A stretch of DNA of 64,000 nt from assembly GCF_003129965.1 (NCBI RefSeq), contig NZ_NRCJ01000007.1, forward strand, positions 104,100-168,099, written 5' to 3'. Below the pieces are notes generated by a model, which worked only from the letters and a program-made list of their open reading frames with translations, was not told the origin of the DNA and searched no databases. The translations under genes were made by a program, and so were the position numbers. Numbering within the stretch: position 1 is the first letter of the stretch; each line of letters starts with the position of its first letter. This stretch comes from Aggregatibacter kilianii. GTDB taxonomy: Bacteria; Pseudomonadota; Gammaproteobacteria; Enterobacterales; Pasteurellaceae. This document shows, in pieces, positions 1 through 9,253 of the stretch.

Positions 1-199
1 CGTTATCGTACTCGGCACGGCAAAACCCGGCAGCCCTGCTCAAGCGCGGGTAAAAGACGGTTATGGTCAGCAACATTATGTGATGGTTGAGCCGGATGAT
101 GAGAACGCATTAACACAAGGAGAAACCGTATTACTGATTTCTTTACACAACAACCTCTTCAAGGCAATCAAAAACCCAAATGGTAATTTGGTTGATTAA
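1..199 (+). CDS. C-terminal end of a YqiJ/NfeD-like OB-fold membrane protein (partial)
   Basis: An open frame enters from the left edge and ends at TAA 197-199, giving about 65 residues. The visible part runs from VIVLGTAKPGSP through QQHYVMVEPDD to NPNGNLVD. It is rich in short beta-strand-like segments, as in the soluble OB-fold domain at the end of YqiJ and NfeD-type proteins. The flotillin gene starts 33 bases later on the same strand, and yqiJ-yqiK-type pairs (OB-fold membrane protein plus flotillin) are a known arrangement. The identity rests mainly on this context, since the membrane part lies outside the window. In such pairs the two proteins are thought to act together in membrane microdomains. 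Confidence 0.6.
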   Translation, partial: VIVLGTAKPGSPAQARVKDGYGQQHYVMVEPDDENALTQGETVLLISLHNNLFKAIKNPNGNLVD

Positions 200-232
200 A
201 TAAACATTTTTATCAAAAACTAAGGAAAAATT

Positions 233-1942
233 ATGGAACTGATCTCAATAGGAATTATCGCCGGCATTGTACTTATTGCGCTATTAATTCTCGGTTTAAT
301 TCTTACCCGTCTATATCGCCGCGCCAGCAAAGAGGTTTCCTTTGTGCGTACCGGTTTCGGCGGTGAAAAAGTCATCATGAACGGCGGCGCGATTGTTTTA
401 CCTGTTTTGCATGAAGTGATTCCCGTTAATATGAACACATTGCGTTTAGAAGTTCGTCGAGCGGCAGAACAGGCGCTGATTACCCGTGATCGTATGCGGG
501 TTGATGTCACGGCGGAGTTTTATGTTCGGGTTAAACCGACTGCCGAAAGCATCGCTACGGCGGCACAAACCTTAGGGATGAAAACCATGTCGCCACAACA
601 ATTAAAAGAATTGGTGGAAGGTAAATTCGTTGATAGTTTGCGTGCTGTTGCGGCAGAAATGGCAATGGAAGAATTACACGAAAAGCGGGTGGATTTTGTA
701 CAAAAAGTACAACAAGTGGTCTCGGAAGATTTGTTTAAAAATGGTTTGGAATTAGAAACTGTTTCGCTTACCGGTTTGGATCAAACCAGTTTTGAGTACT
801 TTAATCCGCAAAATGCCTTTGACGCGGAAGGTTTAACTCGCTTAACGGAAACTATCGAAGTGCGTCGTAAAAAACGCAACGATATTGAACAGGATACGGA
901 TTTGGCGATTAAAACCAAAAATTTGGAAGCGGAACGTACCCGTTTGCAAATTTTGCGTGAAGAAGAATATGCCAAATTGGAGCAAGAACGTGAAATTGCC
1001 GTGCGTCGTGCGGAACAAAATGCCGAAATTGCCGGACAGGAAGCGCAGAAAAAACGTGAAGCGGAAGAAGTAAAAATTGCTGCCTCCCGTGAAGTAGATT
1101 TAAAACGTATTCTTGCCGAACGTGATATTGAAAATGAAAAAATTCAAAAAGATCAGCAAATTGAACGCGCAGAAGTAGAACGTAAAAAAGCTATCGAATT
1201 AGCCGAACAGGATCGCGCCATTGCCGTGGCGGAAAAATCCCGCGCCGAATCGGAAGCCAAAGCCCTTGCCGACAAAGCCCGAGCCGCTGCCGTTCGCGAA
1301 GAAGAAAGCGTTATTACCGTGCGTGAAACGGAAAAAGCGGAACGTGTAAAAGCGGTTGAATTAATTGCGGCGCAAGAAGTGGCACAAAAAGATGCGATTG
1401 CCATCACTGTTGCCGCCGAAGCCGAAAAACAAGCGGCACTCGATCGCGCGGAAGCCTTGCGTATTGTCGCGGAAGCGGAAGCTGAGAAACAACGCCTACA
1501 AGCAAAAGGGGAAGCGGATGCGAAAATTCTTTTGGCAAAAGCGTTGGAACAACAATATAAAGTAGATGCGGAAGGTACCCGTGCGGTGAATGAAGCGTCT
1601 AACGTGCTTTCTGTGGAACAGGTGGAAATGCAGGTACGCCTTGCCTTATTAAAACACCTGCCGGATATTATTCGTGAAAGTGTTCGTCCGATGGAAAATA
1701 TTGATGACATTAAAATTTTGCAGGTCAATGGATTAGCCGGCTTCGGCGGAGCAGCTTCTGTCGAAAACGGTGAAGTGCCTTCTAATGCAAGTTTATCCGA
1801 TCAGCTGGTAAATAGCGCATTACGCTATCGCGGGCAAGCGCCATTGGTAGATAATCTGTTAAAAGAACTCGGGCTAAACGGCGCCGATATTAACGGATTA
1901 ACCCAAAACCTGAATCAAAATGTGACAAAGTCAAATAGCTGA
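233..1942 (+). CDS. yqiK: Flotillin family inner-membrane protein (YqiK type)
   Basis: 569 residues. An N-terminal membrane anchor (about residues 5-27, IGIIAGIVLIALLILGL) is followed by an SPFH/band-7 domain (about 30-200, including VRTGFGGEKVIMNGG). Next comes a long charged Ala/Glu/Lys-rich coiled coil (about 205-460) with many EAE and EKQ repeats, then a flotillin-like C-terminal region. Flotillins oligomerise on the cytoplasmic face of the membrane and organise microdomains; YqiK in E. coli is one example. The gene follows a probable yqiJ homologue by 33 bases, with the ribosome-binding site AAGGAAAAATT just before ATG 233, so the pair is probably co-transcribed. Family and topology are well supported; the physiological role is not known from sequence. 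Confidence 0.88.
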   Translation: MELISIGIIAGIVLIALLILGLILTRLYRRASKEVSFVRTGFGGEKVIMNGGAIVLPVLHEVIPVNMNTLRLEVRRAAEQALITRDRMRVDVTAEFYVRVKPTAESIATAAQTLGMKTMSPQQLKELVEGKFVDSLRAVAAEMAMEELHEKRVDFVQKVQQVVSEDLFKNGLELETVSLTGLDQTSFEYFNPQNAFDAEGLTRLTETIEVRRKKRNDIEQDTDLAIKTKNLEAERTRLQILREEEYAKLEQEREIAVRRAEQNAEIAGQEAQKKREAEEVKIAASREVDLKRILAERDIENEKIQKDQQIERAEVERKKAIELAEQDRAIAVAEKSRAESEAKALADKARAAAVREEESVITVRETEKAERVKAVELIAAQEVAQKDAIAITVAAEAEKQAALDRAEALRIVAEAEAEKQRLQAKGEADAKILLAKALEQQYKVDAEGTRAVNEASNVLSVEQVEMQVRLALLKHLPDIIRESVRPMENIDDIKILQVNGLAGFGGAASVENGEVPSNASLSDQLVNSALRYRGQAPLVDNLLKELGLNGADINGLTQNLNQNVTKSNS

Positions 1943-1965
1943 TAGCGAGAGCGCTAATAGCAAAA

Positions 1966-2023
1966 AAGTGCGGTGAATTTTGGCGGCGTTTTTTTTAAAA
2001 CGTTTGAAAAAAATACCGCACTT
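1966..2023. repeat. Inverted pair of DNA uptake signal sequences
   Basis: AAGTGCGGT at 1966-1974 and its complement ACCGCACTT at 2015-2023 face each other 24 bases after the flotillin stop. The 40-base loop is long, so this is a weaker hairpin than other pairs in the window. Confidence 0.8.
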
Positions 2024-2030
2024 TCCCCAC

Positions 2031-2066
2031 AAAAAATCCCACCGGGCAATCGATGGGATTTTTCTT
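2031..2066. terminator. Bidirectional intrinsic terminator between yqiK and the symporter operon
   Basis: AAAAAATCCCA (2031-2041) pairs with TGGGATTTTT (2054-2063), with CCGGGCAATCGA as loop. A-run and T-run flanks let it serve both the rightward flotillin gene and the leftward metS-like gene that ends at 2106. Confidence 0.75.
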
Positions 2067-2105
2067 TTTGTTGGTTTTTTCTTTCTTGACTCTTGACGTG
2101 CCGAA

Positions 2106-2198
2106 TTATTCTTTCGGTAATCTGATCACGGAAACCAATAGCCCGCCCCAGATGATGATGAGGGCGATTGCCATCATGATAATTGCGTTGGTTGACAT
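2106..2198 (-). CDS. Small single-span subunit of the NSS symporter (MetS-like), 30 aa
   Basis: A 30-residue frame on the minus strand (MSTNAIIMMAIALIII, then WGGLLVSVIRLPKE). It holds one transmembrane helix of about 19 residues. Its ATG at 2198 lies one base after the stop of the 500-residue sodium symporter, and its ribosome-binding site GGAG (in GGAGTAAAATAAC) overlaps the end of that gene, so the two are translationally linked. Small proteins ending WGGLxxSxxxL after NSS transporters are known as the methionine/alanine importer small subunit (MetS in Corynebacterium, where it is needed for MetP activity). Length, topology, position and the WGG motif fit. The substrate here is unknown. 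Confidence 0.8.
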   Translation of the reverse strand: MSTNAIIMMAIALIIIWGGLLVSVIRLPKE

Positions 2199-2199
2199 G

Positions 2200-3702
2200 T
2201 TATTTTACTCCTTGTGTTGGCGCTAAATGTTTCCATGGCAGACGGGAAAGTAGGAAGGCGATGACAACCAAACCGATTGCCATGCCCCAACCGAAGGCGT
2301 TGACGAACCAGTCCGGATAGCCTTCGTAGCCTTTTGTCAGGACTTTTGTGGCTTCTTTATAGAGCATGAAGGCTAACACGCCGGTGGTGATAACGATGCA
2401 GGCTTTCCAAATCATACCTACTCTGAAGGAACTGGTTTCGTTTAGGTGTTCGCCGAGTTCTTTTAATCTGCCGGTGACGATGATGGAGAATAAGGAGAAG
2501 AACGCCACGGCGACGATACCGAACATATTCACGAAGTTATCCATTGTGTCGAGCATCGGTAGGCCGGCTGCCGTGCCGAATAACAAGGTGGAAGCCACCA
2601 TCATTGGTAAACCTACTAAGAAGGTCGCGTGGGCGCGGCGTAAGCGAAGTTTGTCCTGCACAGCGGAGATGATTACTTCCAATACGGAAATAAAGGAGGT
2701 TAAACCGGCGAACACCAAGGAGCCGAAGAATAACACGCCTAGCGCTTGACCGAGGGGCGCTTGGTTGATGATGGTCGGGAAGGCGAAGAAGGCTAAACCG
2801 ATACCGCCTTTTGCCACTTCGCTTACATCCTGTCCGTTGGCGACGGCGATGAAACCTAGAGCGGAGAATACACCGATACCTGCCAACACTTCAAAGCTGC
2901 TGTTGGCAAAGCCTACTACCAAGCCCGCGCCGGTTAAATCCGATTCTTTTTTCAAATAGGAGGCGTAGGTCACCATGATGCCGAAACAAATGGAAAGAGA
3001 GAAGAAGATTTGCCCGTAGGCGGCAATCCATACGCTCGGGTCTTTTAATTTATCCCAATCCGGTGAGAATAAGGCGTTAAGCCCTTTTTCTGCGCCCGGT
3101 AAAAATAAGGAATAAACCACCAGGGTGACAAACATGATAACCAAAATTGGCATGAAGATAACGGAAGATCGAGCCACACCTTTTTGTACCCCAAAGGATA
3201 AAATCAATAAAGTGATAATCCAAACGGCAAGTAATGGGCCAACTACAGTCCCTACGAAGTCAAGGCTTAACGCAACTTCGCCTGCCATTTTGATGTGTTC
3301 GTGCAGGAAGAAATCCACCGGGTTGTTGCCCCAAGCGGAGCTAAAGGAATAATAGGCGTAACTCGCCGCCCAACCGAGAATTACCGCGTAATAAAGCCCG
3401 ATGATGACGTTAATCATCACCTGCCACCAGCCGAAGGTTTCAAAGCCGGTTTTTAATTTGCGGTATGCCAATGGCGGGGAGGCACGGAATTTATGCCCAA
3501 TGGCATAATCAAGGAAAAGTAACGGAATCCCGGCGGTTAATAAGGCAACGATATAAGGAATGATGAAAGCACCACCGCCGTTTTCGTAAGTGACGTACGG
3601 GAAACGCCAGATATTACCCAAACCTACCGCGGAGCCGATAGCGGCAAAAATAAATGCCCGGCGCCCGGAGAAAGTTTCGCGTTTGTGTGTGGAGTGTGTC
3701 AT
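2200..3702 (-). CDS. Sodium-dependent neurotransmitter:sodium symporter (NSS/SNF) family transporter
   Basis: 500 residues with about 11-12 hydrophobic helices. TM1 carries the family signature [20 protein letters not shown] (about residues 20-39), the unwound sodium- and substrate-binding region. TM6 shows [17 protein letters not shown]. Bacterial members with 11-12 helices (MhsT, Tyt1, MetP) take up amino acids with sodium. A 30-residue partner follows immediately downstream. Start ATG 3702 has [20 protein letters not shown], where the conserved [10 protein letters not shown] block begins soon after the start, as expected. The substrate is probably an amino acid; methionine or alanine would be guesses from the MetP precedent. 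Confidence 0.9.
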   Translation of the reverse strand: MTHSTHKRETFSGRRAFIFAAIGSAVGLGNIWRFPYVTYENGGGAFIIPYIVALLTAGIPLLFLDYAIGHKFRASPPLAYRKLKTGFETFGWWQVMINVIIGLYYAVILGWAASYAYYSFSSAWGNNPVDFFLHEHIKMAGEVALSLDFVGTVVGPLLAVWIITLLILSFGVQKGVARSSVIFMPILVIMFVTLVVYSLFLPGAEKGLNALFSPDWDKLKDPSVWIAAYGQIFFSLSICFGIMVTYASYLKKESDLTGAGLVVGFANSSFEVLAGIGVFSALGFIAVANGQDVSEVAKGGIGLAFFAFPTIINQAPLGQALGVLFFGSLVFAGLTSFISVLEVIISAVQDKLRLRRAHATFLVGLPMMVASTLLFGTAAGLPMLDTMDNFVNMFGIVAVAFFSLFSIIVTGRLKELGEHLNETSSFRVGMIWKACIVITTGVLAFMLYKEATKVLTKGYEGYPDWFVNAFGWGMAIGLVVIAFLLSRLPWKHLAPTQGVK

Positions 3703-4056
3703 TTGAACACCTATGAATGTTAAAAATCAAAAGTTAAAAAAATGTTAGGCGGTCAATATAGACCAATATAAATGCGAGTCAATAGAGAGAAATAACAATT
3801 TTTATAAAAATCACGCTATTTTTATAATAAATCGTATTGTTTTATAGAATATTATTCTGTTTTTGCTTTTTGTTTTTAGAATAAAAAAATGAAATTAAAG
3901 TAAAACTGAATTTAACTGCTAAAAAACAGGGAAAAGCGCCGAATAAAACGCTGGACGAGGAAATTTCCCGTAAATCGGCGGAATTCAGTGGCGGAAATTT
4001 AAACTTTCGGTGAATTTAGTGTAAAGTATGCACAAGTTTTGAGTTACCTGAATCTT
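3703..4056. other. AT-rich divergent intergenic region between the symporter and rluE
   Basis: About 350 bases with no gene seen. It contains long A/T tracts and the perfect palindrome AGAATATTATTCT at 3846-3858, which could be an operator for either divergent gene. No uptake sequence, riboswitch or tRNA was recognised. Promoter positions cannot be fixed by eye. Confidence 0.5.
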
Positions 4057-4740
4057 ATGCAACCGGCGTCTTTTCATCGGGCGAAGAACAAGGCGAAAAC
4101 GCGCAAAAGTGCGGTCGGTTTTCGCGGTGTTTCTAAACCTAAAATCACGTTTTCCCAAACAAAGGTCATTTTATTTAATAAGCCTTTTGATGTGTTGTGC
4201 CAATTTACCGACGAAAACGGGCGTAGCACACTGAAAGATTTTATTGATATGGCGGGGGTTTATCCCGTAGGGCGGTTGGATCGTGATAGCGAAGGATTAT
4301 TGTTGCTGACCAATAACGGCGAGCTACAGCATCGCTTGGCGGAGCCTAAGTTCAAAATGGAAAAGACCTATTTTGTGCAGGTGGAAGGCGTGCCGGACGA
4401 AACGGCGCTGGTGCAACTTCGGCGTGGCGTACAATTAAAAGACGGCATGACATTGCCTGCAAAAGTGCGGTTGATTTCCGAGCCGGATTTTTTGTGGCAG
4501 CGTGTGCCGCCCATTCGTGAGCGCAAAAATATTCCCACCGCCTGGCTGGAAATAAAGATTTATGAAGGGCGAAATCGACAGGTGCGCAGAATGACGGCGC
4601 ATATCGGTTTTCCGACGCTGCGTTTGATTCGCTATGAATTGGCGGGGTTCAACCTGCAAAATTTGATGCCGAAAACCTACCGTACGCTGACTCAAAACGA
4701 ACTAAGCGAACTGTACCAATTACTTAAATTAACGATTTAA
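4057..4740 (+). CDS. rluE: 23S rRNA pseudouridine(2457) synthase RluE
   Basis: 227 residues from ATG 4057; a TTG at 4039 would add six residues, but neither start has a strong ribosome-binding site. A basic N-terminus rich in K and R precedes [17 protein letters not shown], the beginning of the RsuA/RluB/E/F catalytic fold. [17 protein letters not shown] (about residues 74-90) carries the catalytic aspartate of the RLD motif. [20 protein letters not shown] closes the active site. The protein modifies uridine 2457 in 23S rRNA in E. coli. There is no S4 domain, as in RluE. It ends one base before the MgtC-like gene, suggesting co-transcription. Confidence 0.9.
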   Translation: MQPASFHRAKNKAKTRKSAVGFRGVSKPKITFSQTKVILFNKPFDVLCQFTDENGRSTLKDFIDMAGVYPVGRLDRDSEGLLLLTNNGELQHRLAEPKFKMEKTYFVQVEGVPDETALVQLRRGVQLKDGMTLPAKVRLISEPDFLWQRVPPIRERKNIPTAWLEIKIYEGRNRQVRRMTAHIGFPTLRLIRYELAGFNLQNLMPKTYRTLTQNELSELYQLLKLTI

Positions 4741-4741
4741 C

Positions 4742-5467
4742 ATGACTGATATGAATGACCTATTAAATTTTATTGAAACTTCCGCGCATAACAGCCACTT
4801 TTTCATCTTCGCCAAAATGGCGTTTGCTATGATTTTGGGCGGTATTATCGGTTTGGAACGGGAATTGAAAGCAAAACCGGTAGGTGTGAAAACCTGCATG
4901 ATTATCGCCGTTACCACTTGCGTGCTCACCATCGTTTCTATTCAATCGGCGGAGCATTATGCGCAGGTGTCGGAAAACATCCGTACCGACCCTATGCGCT
5001 TGGCGGCGCAAGTGATCAGCGGCATCGGTTTCCTCGGTGCCGGCGTGATTTTGCGCAAACATAACGACGCCATTTCCGGCTTAACCACCGCCGCGATTAT
5101 CTGGGCGGCGGCAGGCATCGGTATTGCTTCCGGTGCAGGTTTTTACTTTGATGCCATGATCGCCACCATCATGATTTTAATCGCTATCCGCTTAAGCCCT
5201 TATGTGCATAACTGGGTGCGTCATCGCGATAGAAAGAAAAAAACGCGAATCAACGCCACCTTATTGTCGCCGAACGCCATTGGGCAATTTGTTCAGTTGT
5301 TACATAACAACAACCATGCTATCGAAAACATTAATGTCAAAGATCAACCTAACGGCGAAACCAAGCTCTCCATTCGCTGCGCCATCAACGACAAAGCCAC
5401 TATTCAGGAATTGTATTTATTGCTGAAAAATGATTCGAACGTGGTGAGTTTGGAACTGGAAAATTAA
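4742..5467 (+). CDS. MgtC/SapB family inner-membrane protein
   Basis: 241 residues. Four to five hydrophobic helices occupy about residues 18-145. They include the family-typical GGIIGLERELKAKPVGVKTC and RLAAQVISGIGFLGAGVILR, and the glycine-rich segment WAAAGIGIASGAGFYF. A soluble domain of about 85 residues with an ACT-like look (beta strands, NVKDQPNGETKLSIRC) ends the protein. MgtC proteins act in low-magnesium and acid adaptation in some pathogens; many relatives are uncharacterised, so no specific function is claimed. The gene starts one base after the rluE stop. A strong terminator follows at once. Confidence 0.85.
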   Translation: MTDMNDLLNFIETSAHNSHFFIFAKMAFAMILGGIIGLERELKAKPVGVKTCMIIAVTTCVLTIVSIQSAEHYAQVSENIRTDPMRLAAQVISGIGFLGAGVILRKHNDAISGLTTAAIIWAAAGIGIASGAGFYFDAMIATIMILIAIRLSPYVHNWVRHRDRKKKTRINATLLSPNAIGQFVQLLHNNNHAIENINVKDQPNGETKLSIRCAINDKATIQELYLLLKNDSNVVSLELEN

Positions 5468-5502
5468 AAAAATCCCCAAGTTTGCGCTTGGGGATTTTTT
5501 TA
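5467..5502. terminator. Bidirectional terminator between mgtC-like gene and the lipoprotein gene
   Basis: The stem AAATCCCCAAG pairs with CTTGGGGATTT around the loop TTTGCG, flanked by A-runs on the left and T-runs on the right. It overlaps the ends of both convergent genes. Confidence 0.9.
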
Positions 5503-6405
5503 TTCAACAACGTTTTCCGTTAAATAGTCGAACTGCGGCATAAGCAACTTCTCTTCTTTGAGTTGCCACCAATATAGGGTCAGTTCTTTTTCTCCTTCCG
5601 CAAAACTGCCAATGGCATAAGGCGGGTAAACGAAGGCAATGCCGTCTCGAGAGAAGTAAAAGTCTTTTGGTACATAAAACTCGGATTTCGGTGTAAATGT
5701 CTCGTTATTCGATTCGTTACTGTAAGCATTCCATAACAATTCTTTTAATTTATCATGTTGATCCGGATTGATGACCTCATCAATATCCAGCAGGTTTTTT
5801 TTCGCCAAATCAATGTTGAGGAATTCGGTGGAATACATTCCATGAGCACCGCCGAAATAGCCGTAATAATTGATAGTGAAGGTTGCCAAATTTTCCTTTT
5901 GACCGAGATACTTAACATTAAAATTGGTGGTTCTACCAAGCGCTTCGTTGTTTTTAACATAGCTAACACTGTCTGTATAAAGTGTTTGTAACTGCTCCAC
6001 AAATTGTTGTTTGCTCTCAATTTTATCTTGACCCTCTGCCGTGAATTTGCGGATTAATTCGTTTAACAGCAAATCCGTCAGCCAATCCATGTTGGTTTTT
6101 AGGGTTTTCACGCTGACTTTCGCCTCGGCGCTTTCCCGCACATAGCCATCGGAAGGTTCGGCGGGTTTTTTGTCGAACTTAACGGTTTCCGATTTCTCAA
6201 ACAGTACTTCCGGTTCCACTCGAACGGCTTGATTTTCCGCCAAATCCACCACTTGCTTTTGCAGGTTATCCACTTGCGTATTTAATTGTTCTATCGTCTG
6301 CGCCTGTTTTTGCGCTTGCTCGATAAGCGCGGTTTTTTCTTTGTCGTCGCAGGCGGTAAGCATTAGGCTACCGGCGATGAGTGTGGCGATGAGTAATTTC
6401 TTCAT
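5500..6405 (-). CDS. Lipoprotein with RsiV/DUF3298-like domain
   Basis: 301 residues. A lipoprotein signal (MKKLLIATLIAGSLMLTAC) has cysteine 19 as the probable lipidation site. A coiled coil follows (about 24-62, EQAQKQAQTIEQLNTQVDNL), then a linker and a C-terminal domain of about 190 residues. In that domain YYGYFGGAHGMYSTEFLNID and the following aspartate-rich turn resemble the G-G-A-H segment of the DUF3298/RsiV C-terminal domain. FYFSRDGIAFVYPPYAIGSFAEG near the end is also typical of that domain. RsiV-type domains in Gram-positives bind lysozyme; in Gram-negative lipoproteins the role is mostly unknown, and lysozyme binding is only a possibility. Monocistronic, between two terminators. 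Confidence 0.78.
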   Translation of the reverse strand: MKKLLIATLIAGSLMLTACDDKEKTALIEQAQKQAQTIEQLNTQVDNLQKQVVDLAENQAVRVEPEVLFEKSETVKFDKKPAEPSDGYVRESAEAKVSVKTLKTNMDWLTDLLLNELIRKFTAEGQDKIESKQQFVEQLQTLYTDSVSYVKNNEALGRTTNFNVKYLGQKENLATFTINYYGYFGGAHGMYSTEFLNIDLAKKNLLDIDEVINPDQHDKLKELLWNAYSNESNNETFTPKSEFYVPKDFYFSRDGIAFVYPPYAIGSFAEGEKELTLYWWQLKEEKLLMPQFDYLTENVVE

Positions 6406-6570
6406 GGAAACTCCTTATAAATTCATGGCAAAAAATGACCGCACTTTTTACCGTTATGTTGATTCGACGGAGTTATTAAACGCTGTTTTGTTTCGTCTTG
6501 CAACCGACAAAGGGAAGAGAATGCCGGAGACGGGCGGTCAGGTCAGAGGACTTGAGGCATGAGAGGCGAA

Positions 6571-6611
6571 AAAGTGCGGTGGAAATTTAAGGTGTTTTTT
6601 CACCGCACTTT
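6571..6611. terminator. Inverted uptake-sequence terminator after the SLC13 permease gene
   Basis: AAAGTGCGGTG (6571-6581) pairs with CACCGCACTTT (6601-6611), both containing uptake signal cores. It lies 9 bases past the permease stop and would end leftward transcripts. Confidence 0.8.
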
Positions 6612-6619
6612 TGCCCGAA

Positions 6620-7894
6620 CTACGGAAAGAATGGGAAGAAAATCGGCAGTAGAATGAGACTGACGATAGTGGCGACAATAATCAGCGGCACGCCCGCTTT
6701 GACATAATCCATAAATTTATAACCGCCAATGGACAACACCATGGTATTTGCCGGCATGCCGATTGGCGTTGCGTAAGCACAGGAGGCGCCGATGACGGTT
6801 GCCATTAATACCGCGCGCGGATCGGCACCAAGGGCATTGGCGATGGACAGGCTGATCGGCGCAAGCAAGGCGGTGGTGGCGGTGTTCGACATGAAATTGG
6901 TCAAGACGCAGCTGATGATGAATACGGTTACCAATAAAGCGAAGGGATTCGGTTTGTCGCCTAACAAGCCAATAATGCTGTTGGCGATTTCCGCCCCTGC
7001 ACCGGTATCTTTTAACGCCGTAGCAAGCGCTAACGTGCCGCCGAACAGATAAATTACCTGCGAATCCACCGACTTATACGCCTGTTTCTCCGAAATCACG
7101 CCGGTTAGCACCAGTAAAATGGCGCCGATACAGCCGGAAATATAGAGTTTAATGCCGATGACCTCTTCAAAAATCATTGCCAATAAGGTGGCGATTAGAA
7201 TAATCAACGATAGATGCTGTTTCCACGGCGGCACGTCACTATAATCATGTTTGCCATGATAAATGGAGTCGGACATACTTAAATTTTCTTTGTTCGGCAA
7301 CAGCTTATAGCCAAAAAATGCAAAATAAATAATGCCCGCAAGCAGAATCGGCAGTCCCACTTTGGCGTATTCAAAAAAGCCGAATTTTAAGCCGGTGCCC
7401 TGTTCCAACACGCCTTGCGCAATCAGGTTGCCCGGTGCGCCGATAAGCGACAGATTACCGCCCATGGCGGCGGCGAATACCAGCGGCATTAATAAACGGG
7501 AACGGGCAAAATTAGCGCGGGTGGCGATGCCCACCACCACAGGAATTAAGATGGCGGCACTGCCGGTATTGGACAGAAAGCCTGACATAGTGCCGGTAAT
7601 GAGCATGATGGCAATGATTAACTGGCGTTCGGTTTTGGCAAAACGGGTCACCAATCCACCGATTTTATTTGCCATGCCGGTTTCAAACAATGCTCCACCG
7701 ACGATAAACATGGCGACGAATAGAATCACATTGGGATCGATAAAACCATGAAAAGCGGTTTTGACATCCAGCACCCCGGTTAAGACCAGTCCGATACAGA
7801 CGATCATCGCGGTCAGCGCCAGCGGAATTTTTTCCCATACGAACATCACAATCGCAAACAACAGAAACAGCAGGGTGATAGTACTTGCACTCAT
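6620..7894 (-). CDS. SLC13/DASS-type anion permease
   Basis: 424 residues with about 11-12 hydrophobic helices. Family marks include GTMSGFLSNTGSAAILIPVV (the SNT motif in the first helical hairpin) and FIISCVLTNFMSNTATTALL (the second SNT motif, about residues 333-352). These motifs bind sodium and a carboxylate in VcINDY-like transporters. It is close to the ArsB/CitT-like permeases for dicarboxylates or other anions. It lies 126 bases downstream of a D-malate/tartrate dehydrogenase gene on the same strand, so uptake of D-malate, tartrate or a related hydroxy-diacid is a reasonable inference. Substrate not proven. Confidence 0.82.
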   Translation of the reverse strand: MSASTITLLFLLFAIVMFVWEKIPLALTAMIVCIGLVLTGVLDVKTAFHGFIDPNVILFVAMFIVGGALFETGMANKIGGLVTRFAKTERQLIIAIMLITGTMSGFLSNTGSAAILIPVVVGIATRANFARSRLLMPLVFAAAMGGNLSLIGAPGNLIAQGVLEQGTGLKFGFFEYAKVGLPILLAGIIYFAFFGYKLLPNKENLSMSDSIYHGKHDYSDVPPWKQHLSLIILIATLLAMIFEEVIGIKLYISGCIGAILLVLTGVISEKQAYKSVDSQVIYLFGGTLALATALKDTGAGAEIANSIIGLLGDKPNPFALLVTVFIISCVLTNFMSNTATTALLAPISLSIANALGADPRAVLMATVIGASCAYATPIGMPANTMVLSIGGYKFMDYVKAGVPLIIVATIVSLILLPIFFPFFP

Positions 7895-7983
7895 AGATCC
7901 GTCCTCTTGTGTGAAAGTTAGATGACGCCCGTCACCATTGCATTATCGGGCGCGTTTAAGACAGTTCCGCAAAGAATATGCGA

Positions 7984-8010
7984 CAAGTGCCGCCGGGGAG
8001 GCGGCACTTG
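7984..8010. other. Strong hairpin between dehydrogenase and permease genes
   Basis: CAAGTGCCGCC (7984-7994) pairs perfectly with GGCGGCACTTG (8000-8010) over a 5-base loop, just after the dehydrogenase stop. There is no T-run on the minus strand, so it may stabilise or partially attenuate the upstream message rather than terminate it. Confidence 0.65.
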
Positions 8011-8020
8011 AGAGGTTTAA

Positions 8021-9088
8021 TTATTGATTAAGGATTTCTTTAATCACCGCATCGGTGACTTCCTTGGTGGTGGCGTTGCCGCCTAAATCCGGCGTTTGAA
8101 TGCCGTCGGCACAGACTTTTTCCACGGCTGCCATAAGTATATCGGCGGCTTGTTTTTCGCCTAAATGCTCCAGCATTTGCGCTGCCGTCCAGAAACTGGC
8201 GACCGGGTTGGCGATGCCTTTGCCGGTAATATCAAAAGCGGATCCGTGAATCGGTTCAAACATGGATGGGAAACGGCGTTCCGGATCGATATTGGCGGTC
8301 GGTGCGACACCCAGACTACCGGCTAGTGCACCTGCCAAATCGGAGAGAATATCCGCGTGCAGGTTGGTGGCGACGATAGTATCCAGTGATTCCGGATGTA
8401 GCGTCATACGTACGGTCATAGCATCCACCAACATTTTATCCCAAGTGACATCCGGGAACTCTTTTGCCACTTCGGCGGCGATTTCGTCCCACATCACCAT
8501 GCCGTGTCGCTGCGCGTTGGATTTGGTGACGACGGTGAGTAATTTGCGCGGTCTGGATTGTGCCAGTTTAAAAGCGTAACGCATAATACGGGTGACGCCG
8601 ACGCGGGTAAAAATCGCCACTTCGGTGCCTACTTCTTCCGGCAAACCTTTGTGTGCGCGACCGCCGTGACCGGAATATTCCCCTTCGGAGTTTTCACGCA
8701 CGATCACCCAATCCAAATCGTCCGGACCGGCATTACGCAACGGCGATTGAATACCTCGGAAGATTTTGGTCGGACGCACGTTGGCATATTGGTCGAAACC
8801 CTGGCAAATCGGCAAACGCAAGCCCCATAACGTAATGTGATCCGGCACATCCGGCGCACCTACCGCACCGAAATAAATGGCATCGAATTTTTTCAAGGTA
8901 TCTAATCCGTCGGCGGGCATCATTACGCCGTTTTTCTTGTAATAATAGGAACCCCAATCAAAATTTTGCACGTCAAATTTTACGTCGCCCAAGCGTTGTT
9001 CCAAGCTTTTTAATACATCAACCCCGGCGGAAATCACTTCAATACCGATACCGTCGGCAGGAATGGCGGCAATTTTATAGTTACGCAT
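8021..9088 (-). CDS. dmlA: Tartrate/D-malate dehydrogenase (decarboxylating), isopropylmalate dehydrogenase family
   Basis: 355 residues, the usual length for TtuC/DmlA. PADGIGIEVI near the N-terminus, LPICQGFDQYANVRP in the substrate loop, VIVRENSEGEYSGHGG, DAMTVRMTLHPESLDTIVAT (the metal-binding aspartate follows in NLHADILSDLAG) and FEPIHGSAFDITGKGIANP (NAD site) follow the family order. Leu in the substrate loop (LRLPICQ) fits tartrate/D-malate dehydrogenases rather than LeuB or Icd. It oxidises and decarboxylates D-malate to pyruvate, and related enzymes act on tartrate. A divergent LysR gene and a co-oriented SLC13 permease make a compact catabolic module, like dmlA-dmlR of E. coli. Confidence 0.87.
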   Translation of the reverse strand: MRNYKIAAIPADGIGIEVISAGVDVLKSLEQRLGDVKFDVQNFDWGSYYYKKNGVMMPADGLDTLKKFDAIYFGAVGAPDVPDHITLWGLRLPICQGFDQYANVRPTKIFRGIQSPLRNAGPDDLDWVIVRENSEGEYSGHGGRAHKGLPEEVGTEVAIFTRVGVTRIMRYAFKLAQSRPRKLLTVVTKSNAQRHGMVMWDEIAAEVAKEFPDVTWDKMLVDAMTVRMTLHPESLDTIVATNLHADILSDLAGALAGSLGVAPTANIDPERRFPSMFEPIHGSAFDITGKGIANPVASFWTAAQMLEHLGEKQAADILMAAVEKVCADGIQTPDLGGNATTKEVTDAVIKEILNQ

Positions 9089-9253
9089 AATGAGTCTCCT
9101 TTAAGTCTGTTGGCGGTTTGAAAACGTAGCACCTGCGTGGGTGCGGGTGCTTGTCATTATGCGCAAACGCGGGGTATCATCAAGCGCATCGGTTTATACA
9201 AAAAATTGACATAATCGTCTCGAATAAAAACCATGGGCTAATCGGGGGTTGTT
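9089..9253. promoter_or_regulatory. Divergent control region of dmlA-like and LysR genes
   Basis: The 165 bases between the divergent genes contain an interrupted inverted repeat, ATGCGC (9159-9164) and GCGCAT (9184-9189). This is a plausible LysR-type operator. An SD-like AAAGGAGACTC precedes the dehydrogenase ATG on the minus strand. Exact promoter elements could not be assigned. Confidence 0.45.

Noticed and set aside
1153..1728. Long frame on the minus strand inside the flotillin gene.
   Set aside because: Shadow of the GC-rich coiled-coil codons; serine/alanine-rich with no family features and no ribosome-binding site.
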